Assembly (NCBI GenBank): GCA_023249795.1
Contig: JAHFBU010000027.1
Location: 1 to 11,000, forward strand
DNA from: Syntrophaceae bacterium
GTDB lineage: Bacteria > Desulfobacterota > Syntrophia > Syntrophales > UBA5619
Direction of reading: 5' to 3'
Length of the DNA stretch: 11,000 nucleotides
This document shows positions 7,918 to 11,000 of this stretch, piece after piece. Made by a program: the position numbers and the translations under genes. Within the stretch, counting starts at the first letter, position 1. Every line of letters starts with the position of its first letter. The notes under the pieces were generated by a model. It saw only the letters and a program-made list of their open reading frames with translations. It made no database searches and was not told the DNA's origin.

Positions 7918-7942
7918 ATCCAAATTCACATCCGAAAATTTC

Positions 7943-9211
7943 CTAAGCCGGAACGCCCTTTTTTTCGATGACCTCCTGGTCGATTATCTTTCCCGCCTCT
8001 TGAATCCAGATTGCGGCGGTCTTCTCACCGACACCCGGAATGGCCGCAAGTTGTTCGGAATCGGCCGCGGCCAGCATCGCGAGGCTTTTCAACCCCTCCT
8101 TAAACAGACGCTCGGCCGTGACCTCGCCGATTCCCGAGATTTTCATAAGGGCCTGAAACCCCTCGTCCGCCTTTGAAGCGGCCGCGGACTCACTCTTGAC
8201 ATCGATCTTCCAGCCGGTCAATTTAACGGCAAGGCGAACGTTCTGTCCGTTTCTCCCGATCGCCAGGGAAAGCTGATCATCGGGAACGATCACCTCCATT
8301 GCCCGGTTATCCTCATCGACAAAGACCCTGTTCACCTTTGCCGGAGAGAGGGCGCTGCAAACATATCTGGCCTGATCCTCCGCATAGGGGACGATATCGA
8401 TCTTCTCCCCCCGGAGTTCCTGGACAACGCTCTGGACGCGCGTTCCCCGCATGCCGACGCAGGCGCCCACCGGATCGATATCCTTGTCCCGGCTCCTGAC
8501 GGAGATCTTGGAGCGCTTCCCCGGTTCCCGCGACACGTTGACGATCTCGATCAACCCCTCCGAGATCTCCGGAACTTCGACTTCGAAGAGGGCTTTGAGA
8601 AAACCGGGATGGGTCCGGGAGAGGATAATCTGGGGACCCTTCGTGATCTTCTTGACCTCGCAAATAAAGGCCCGTATCCGCTCTCCCCGTTTATAGGTTT
8701 CCTTGAATATCTGTTCCGAAACGGGGATAATCCCTTCGGCGCGCCCCAGATTCACGATGATGTTTCCACCCTCGAACCTCTGCACGAAACCGTTCGCCAA
8801 CTCCCCTTTTTTGGTGTGATATTCCTCGTAGATGTTGTCGCGCTCCGCGTCTTTCACGCGCTGGATGATAATCTGCTTGGCGGTCTGAACGGCAATCCGG
8901 CCGAAGGTGCTGGTTTCGATCTTGATGCCCAGGCTGTCGCCCGGTTCCGCCTCCTCGTCAAAGGACTTCCGCGCCTCCACCAGGGAGATCTGGTTTCCCG
9001 GATCCAGAACCTTTTCCATGACCATCTTGAACTGGAAGACCTCGATTTCCCCGATCTCGTCGTTGTAATGGGCCTCCAGTTCGACCTCCGGCCCCAGCTT
9101 CTTGCGGGCGGCCGTCAGCATGGCATCCTCCAGGGCCTTCACGATGATCTCCCGATCAATGCCTCGATCCTTGCCCATTTGTTCGATCAGCCGTTTCAGT
9201 TCCGGAAACAT
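7943..9211 (-). CDS. nusA: Transcription termination/antitermination protein NusA
   Basis: NusA binds RNA polymerase near the flap and RNA exit channel, enhances pausing and intrinsic termination, and takes part in rRNA antitermination. The 422 residues contain the RNA-polymerase-binding N-terminal domain (about 1-130, with REIIVKALEDAMLTAARK), an S1 domain (about 135-200), KH1 (about 205-280, loop GMRG at 253-256), KH2 (about 282-345, AIGRNGQN at 317-324) and a C-terminal helix-hairpin-helix segment (about 353-415, with ISGIGEVTAERL and IPGVGEKTAA). The C-terminal part is a single helix-hairpin-helix unit, shorter than the two acidic repeats of E. coli NusA (495 residues). The ATG at 9209-9211 has GGAGG well placed upstream. 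It follows rimP by 71 nt with no clear terminator between. NusA itself could act on the intrinsic terminator in the rimP leader (inference). Confidence 0.98.
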   Translation of the reverse strand: MFPELKRLIEQMGKDRGIDREIIVKALEDAMLTAARKKLGPEVELEAHYNDEIGEIEVFQFKMVMEKVLDPGNQISLVEARKSFDEEAEPGDSLGIKIETSTFGRIAVQTAKQIIIQRVKDAERDNIYEEYHTKKGELANGFVQRFEGGNIIVNLGRAEGIIPVSEQIFKETYKRGERIRAFICEVKKITKGPQIILSRTHPGFLKALFEVEVPEISEGLIEIVNVSREPGKRSKISVRSRDKDIDPVGACVGMRGTRVQSVVQELRGEKIDIVPYAEDQARYVCSALSPAKVNRVFVDEDNRAMEVIVPDDQLSLAIGRNGQNVRLAVKLTGWKIDVKSESAAASKADEGFQALMKISGIGEVTAERLFKEGLKSLAMLAAADSEQLAAIPGVGEKTAAIWIQEAGKIIDQEVIEKKGVPA

Positions 9212-9282
9212 TTAAAAACCTCCGTAATTATTCTCAGGATATCGGCGAAGGGTGATAGGGTAACCCATAACCTATGCCCCTC

Positions 9283-9750
9283 TTATAACTCATACTCCAG
9301 ATTGGCCCTCGTCACTGCCTTCCGGGGAATCCGGAAGGTTATTCCATCCGCCAGTAGCACGAGAACCTTCCCGTCGCAGCCGTCTTCATATTCAAGCAGC
9401 TTGGCGCAGAAGTTGCGTCGTCCCTCGATCTTTTCCCCCAGACGGAGCCGGATGCGGGAACCGCGATACTTCAGAAAATCCCGGTCCCGGTCCAGAGGCC
9501 GGTCCAGCCCGGGGGAAGAGACCTCCAGCGTGTAGGGACCGGGTGGAACGTCGTGGACATCAAGCAGATCGCCCAGCTGGTTGCTGATCCGTGCGCAATC
9601 GTCCACGGTGACACCCCCTTCACGATCCATGTAGATCCGCACCAGCCATCGTGTCTGCATTTTCAGGCATTCCGCCAGAACCAGATCGATCCCCTCGGAT
9701 GCGAGAAGCGGTTCCGCCAGCAGCCGGATTTTCTCTTCATGGGATTGCAT
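9283..9750 (-). CDS. rimP: Ribosome maturation factor RimP
   Basis: RimP binds the free 30S subunit and helps uS12 and neighbouring proteins join during assembly of the 30S head/body junction. The 155-residue product carries the hallmark LEVSSPGLDRPL at 75-86, preceded by the ferredoxin-like N-terminal domain with VTVDDCARISNQLGDLLD at 47-64. The C-terminal part (about 93-155) fits the SH3-like barrel, ending with the usual 'IP...V..ANL' pattern. The ATG at 9748-9750 has GGAAGGG eight nt upstream. It is the first gene of the rimP-nusA-infB-rbfA series. An intrinsic terminator stands just before its ribosome-binding site, so expression of the operon may depend on readthrough. Confidence 0.97.
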   Translation of the reverse strand: MQSHEEKIRLLAEPLLASEGIDLVLAECLKMQTRWLVRIYMDREGGVTVDDCARISNQLGDLLDVHDVPPGPYTLEVSSPGLDRPLDRDRDFLKYRGSRIRLRLGEKIEGRRNFCAKLLEYEDGCDGKVLVLLADGITFRIPRKAVTRANLEYEL

Positions 9751-9769
9751 AAGAACATCCCTTCCCCGG

Positions 9770-9795
9770 AAAAAAAAAGTGGGCTAAAGCCCACT
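9770..9795 (-). terminator. Intrinsic terminator in the rimP leader (candidate attenuator)
   Basis: On the minus strand AGTGGGCT pairs with AGCCCACT (9788-9795 with 9778-9785) around a two-base centre. The stem is followed by a run of nine T (9770-9778, the first of which also closes the stem). The T-run is only on the minus-strand side, so it acts on transcripts heading into rimP. It lies about 20 nt upstream of the rimP ATG, after the candidate promoter at 9825-9853. It would stop readthrough from the tRNA unit and could attenuate the rimP operon. Confidence 0.85.
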
Positions 9796-9824
9796 CATCA
9801 AATCCAACCGATGATTTCGCGATG

Positions 9825-9853
9825 CTGATAACACACACACAGACCCATTGCAA
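9825..9853 (-). promoter_or_regulatory. Candidate sigma70-type promoter for the rimP-nusA operon
   Basis: On the minus strand TTGCAA (9848-9853) and TATCAG (9825-9830) are separated by 17 bp and each match 4 of 6 consensus bases. The spacer is a GT-rich run. Transcription would start near 9818 and give a leader of about 68 nt that includes the terminator at 9770-9795. The evidence is only moderate; the site was sought because a promoter is expected between the tRNA terminator and rimP. Confidence 0.4.
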
Positions 9854-9863
9854 GAGGAAATAA

Positions 9864-9892
9864 GGCGTCCTCAATCACCCCCGGCGGACGCC
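9864..9892. other. Small hairpin in the gene-free stretch between the tRNA terminator and rimP
   Basis: GGCGTCC (9864-9870) and GGACGCC (9886-9892) form a perfect 7-bp stem around a 15-nt loop, just upstream of the candidate -35. On the minus strand the stem is followed by TTATTT, which could make a weak terminator. The rest of 9796-9973 shows no convincing gene, only an 11-bp AC repeat at 9831-9841. Confidence 0.3.
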
Positions 9893-9973
9893 GAACAGAC
9901 AAAAGAGGGCCACACGTTGAGGAGCTTGGTTCTGCCCATGAGCGTCTCTTCTCCAGCAATGAAGCGACACGCC

Positions 9974-10010
9974 AAAAAGAAAAGAGGCCACGGGATATCC
10001 GTGACCTCTT
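9974..10010 (-). terminator. Intrinsic terminator of the tRNA-Gly transcript
   Basis: On the minus strand AAGAGG pairs with CCTCTT and, after one mismatch, CACGG pairs with CCGTG around a 5-nt loop (stem arms 9999-10010 and 9982-9993). The stem is followed by TTTTCTTTTT ending at 9974. It starts 8 nt after the tRNA CCA end, as expected for a single-gene tRNA unit. Confidence 0.85.
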
Positions 10011-10018
10011 GATGACAT

Positions 10019-10093
10019 TGGAGCGGGCGACCGGACTCGAACCGGCGACGTCCAGCTTGGGAAGCTGACATTCTACCACTGAATTACGCCCGC
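10019..10093 (-). tRNA. tRNA-Gly, anticodon CCC, CCA encoded
   Basis: The 75-nt cloverleaf folds fully. The acceptor stem is GCGGGCG/CGCCCGC. The D stem ATTC/GAAT has loop AGTGGTA. The anticodon stem TCAGC/GCTGG includes one G-U pair, and its loop TTCCCAA places CCC at positions 34-36. The variable loop has five bases. The T stem GCCGG/CCGGT (one G-U) has loop TTCGAGT. The discriminator is T, followed by an encoded CCA. It closely resembles E. coli tRNA-Gly(CCC), which reads GGG codons. It has its own promoter (10137-10164) and terminator (9974-10010). Confidence 0.97.
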
Positions 10094-10136
10094 AGATCTA
10101 TTCTTCAAATATTCCGTGTATCGAAAACGGAGGCCC

Positions 10137-10164
10137 ATCTTAGTCAACAGCGGCCTTTTGTCAA
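10137..10164 (-). promoter_or_regulatory. Sigma70-type promoter of tRNA-Gly(CCC)
   Basis: On the minus strand a perfect -35 TTGACA (10159-10164) is followed after 16 bp by TAAGAT (10137-10142, 4 of 6 consensus bases). The start would lie near 10130, with a GC-rich discriminator as is common for stable RNA promoters, giving a 5' leader of about 37 nt for RNase P to remove. The -35 box is only 13 bp beyond the hisD stop codon. Confidence 0.75.
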
Positions 10165-10177
10165 GATTTTTTATCGC

Positions 10178-11000
10178 TCAAAATTTCGCGCCCAGTCTCA
10201 CACGGACGGAGCCCCCATGACCGCTCAGCCCCTCCAACTCGGCGAAGCGGGCGCTCGCTTTCCCATACCGTTCGAGCGCCTCCCGGGAAAATGAGAGAAC
10301 GCTGGTCCGCTTGATGAAGTCGTAAACACCCAGCGGCGACGCAAAGCGGGCCGTACCGCCGGTCGGCAGGACATGGTTGGGTCCCGCCATATAGTCGCCC
10401 AGGGCCTCAGGGGTGTCCATCCCCAAAAATATCGCCCCGGCGTTCCGGATCTGAGCCAGGAGATCCCGTGGATTTTGTACCATCAGTTCAAGGTGTTCCG
10501 GCGCGAAACGGTCAACCAGTGCGGCTGCCTCCGCCAAATCGCGCGTGACAACCGTGGCTCCGAAGGCGTCGAGAGAGCGGGAGGCGATCTCCTTTCGCGA
10601 AAGTTCCTCAAGTTGACGATCGACCTCCGCCGCCACTGCCCGGGCGAATGCCTCATCCGGCGTCAGGATAACCGCGCTGGCCATCTCGTCATGCTCGGCC
10701 TGGGCCAGCAGATCCGCCGCCGCATGGGCCGCATCTCCGGTCCCATCGGCGATGATCATGACCTCGCTGGGGCCAGCGATCATATCGATCCCGACCCGGC
10801 CGAAGACCATCTTCTTGGCAGCCGCCACATAGGCGTTTCCCGGACCGACGATCTTATCGACACGCGGAATCGACACCGTGCCGAAGGCAAGAGCCGCAAT
10901 CGCCTGCGCCCCGCCGATCTTGAAGATCCGTGTCACACCGCTGAGTTCGGCGGCGGCGGCGATCAGCGGATGAAGCCGCCCGTCGCGGGAAGGCGTCACG
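10178..11000 (-). CDS. hisD: Histidinol dehydrogenase, C-terminal part; start lies outside the window
   Basis: HisD carries out the last two steps of histidine synthesis, oxidising L-histidinol to histidinal and then histidine with two NAD+. It is a zinc-dependent cytoplasmic dimer. The visible 273 codons cover about two thirds of the usual length of about 430; roughly 155 N-terminal residues are missing. Numbered from the first visible codon, the zinc ligands Q100 and H103 (in AQAEHDEMASA), D202 (GDYMAGPNH) and H261 (LSGHGG) are present, as is the catalytic pair E168-H169 (FAPEHLELM). Their spacing matches the E. coli enzyme (Q259, H262, D360, H419, E326, H327) almost exactly. The core motif GGAQAIAALAFGT is also present. 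The first visible in-frame GTG is internal, not a start. No terminator follows the TGA at 10178-10180 before the tRNA promoter, so readthrough into the tRNA unit is possible. Confidence 0.96.
   Translation of the reverse strand, partial: VTPSRDGRLHPLIAAAAELSGVTRIFKIGGAQAIAALAFGTVSIPRVDKIVGPGNAYVAAAKKMVFGRVGIDMIAGPSEVMIIADGTGDAAHAAADLLAQAEHDEMASAVILTPDEAFARAVAAEVDRQLEELSRKEIASRSLDAFGATVVTRDLAEAAALVDRFAPEHLELMVQNPRDLLAQIRNAGAIFLGMDTPEALGDYMAGPNHVLPTGGTARFASPLGVYDFIKRTSVLSFSREALERYGKASARFAELEGLSGHGGSVRVRLGAKF

Noticed and set aside
9212..9282. Possible structure in the rimP-nusA gap (GGGT/ACCC near 9257-9267)
   Set aside because: The stem is only 4 bp with interrupted flanks and no T-run. Consistent with an ordinary intra-operon spacer.
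9831..9841. AC dinucleotide run upstream of rimP
   Set aside because: It is only 11 bp and falls in the spacer of the candidate promoter. It could vary in length, but nothing in one sequence shows phase variation.
9798..10079. A 93-codon minus-strand frame running over the tRNA and into the rimP leader
   Set aside because: It covers most of the tRNA-Gly gene and the tRNA terminator, and its translation has no family features. It is a chance open frame.
1..11000. An undescribed defence, mobile or biosynthetic system
   Set aside because: All protein-coding space is filled by recognised housekeeping genes with intact motifs, and every gap has been examined. No CRISPR repeats, recombinase, toxin-antitoxin pair or unknown gene cluster is present.

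Overview
This window is a housekeeping block of a bacterial chromosome. Every gene reads on the minus strand, so the biological order runs from position 11000 down to 1: hisD (C-terminal part), a tRNA-Gly(CCC) gene, then rimP, nusA, infB, rbfA, nrnA, truB, rpsO, pnp and the first 78 codons of an M16-family zinc peptidase. The base composition is moderately GC-rich. The gene order and protein sequences suggest a Desulfobacterota (former Deltaproteobacteria) genome, perhaps Syntrophus-like. That placement is inference from protein style and synteny, not from a database search.

Layout. Positions 10178-11000 hold the catalytic part of histidinol dehydrogenase. An 84-bp gap follows, with a good sigma70-type promoter for tRNA-Gly(CCC). 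The tRNA encodes its own CCA and is followed 8 nt downstream by an intrinsic terminator. The stretch 9796-9973 holds no gene; it carries a weaker candidate promoter and a small hairpin. A second intrinsic terminator (9770-9795) lies about 20 nt before the rimP start codon, where it would act as a leader attenuator for the nus-type operon. Positions 225-9750 are a nearly gapless run of genes. Gaps are 71, 42, 69, 35 and 138 bp, and there are overlaps at rbfA/nrnA (17 nt), nrnA/truB (ATGA, 4 nt) and pnp/M16 (11 nt).

How the genes fit together. rimP and rbfA serve 30S assembly. nusA serves transcription elongation, termination and antitermination. infB starts translation. truB makes the tRNA T-loop pseudouridine. 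rpsO is an early-binding 30S protein. pnp and nrnA degrade RNA, pnp processively from the 3' end and nrnA finishing off oligoribonucleotides. This is the classic bacterial nusA-infB operon joined to rpsO-pnp, followed by an M16 peptidase as in many Gram-positive and deltaproteobacterial genomes. The accessory genes ylxR, the L7Ae-like gene, ylxP and ribF, often found inside this operon elsewhere, are absent.

The most unusual non-coding structure is a 101-bp nested inverted repeat (2371-2471) filling most of the rpsO-pnp gap. Its arms are built of 7-nt units. I see no defence system, mobile-element gene, CRISPR array or undescribed multi-gene system; the region looks ordinary apart from this repeat and the rimP leader.
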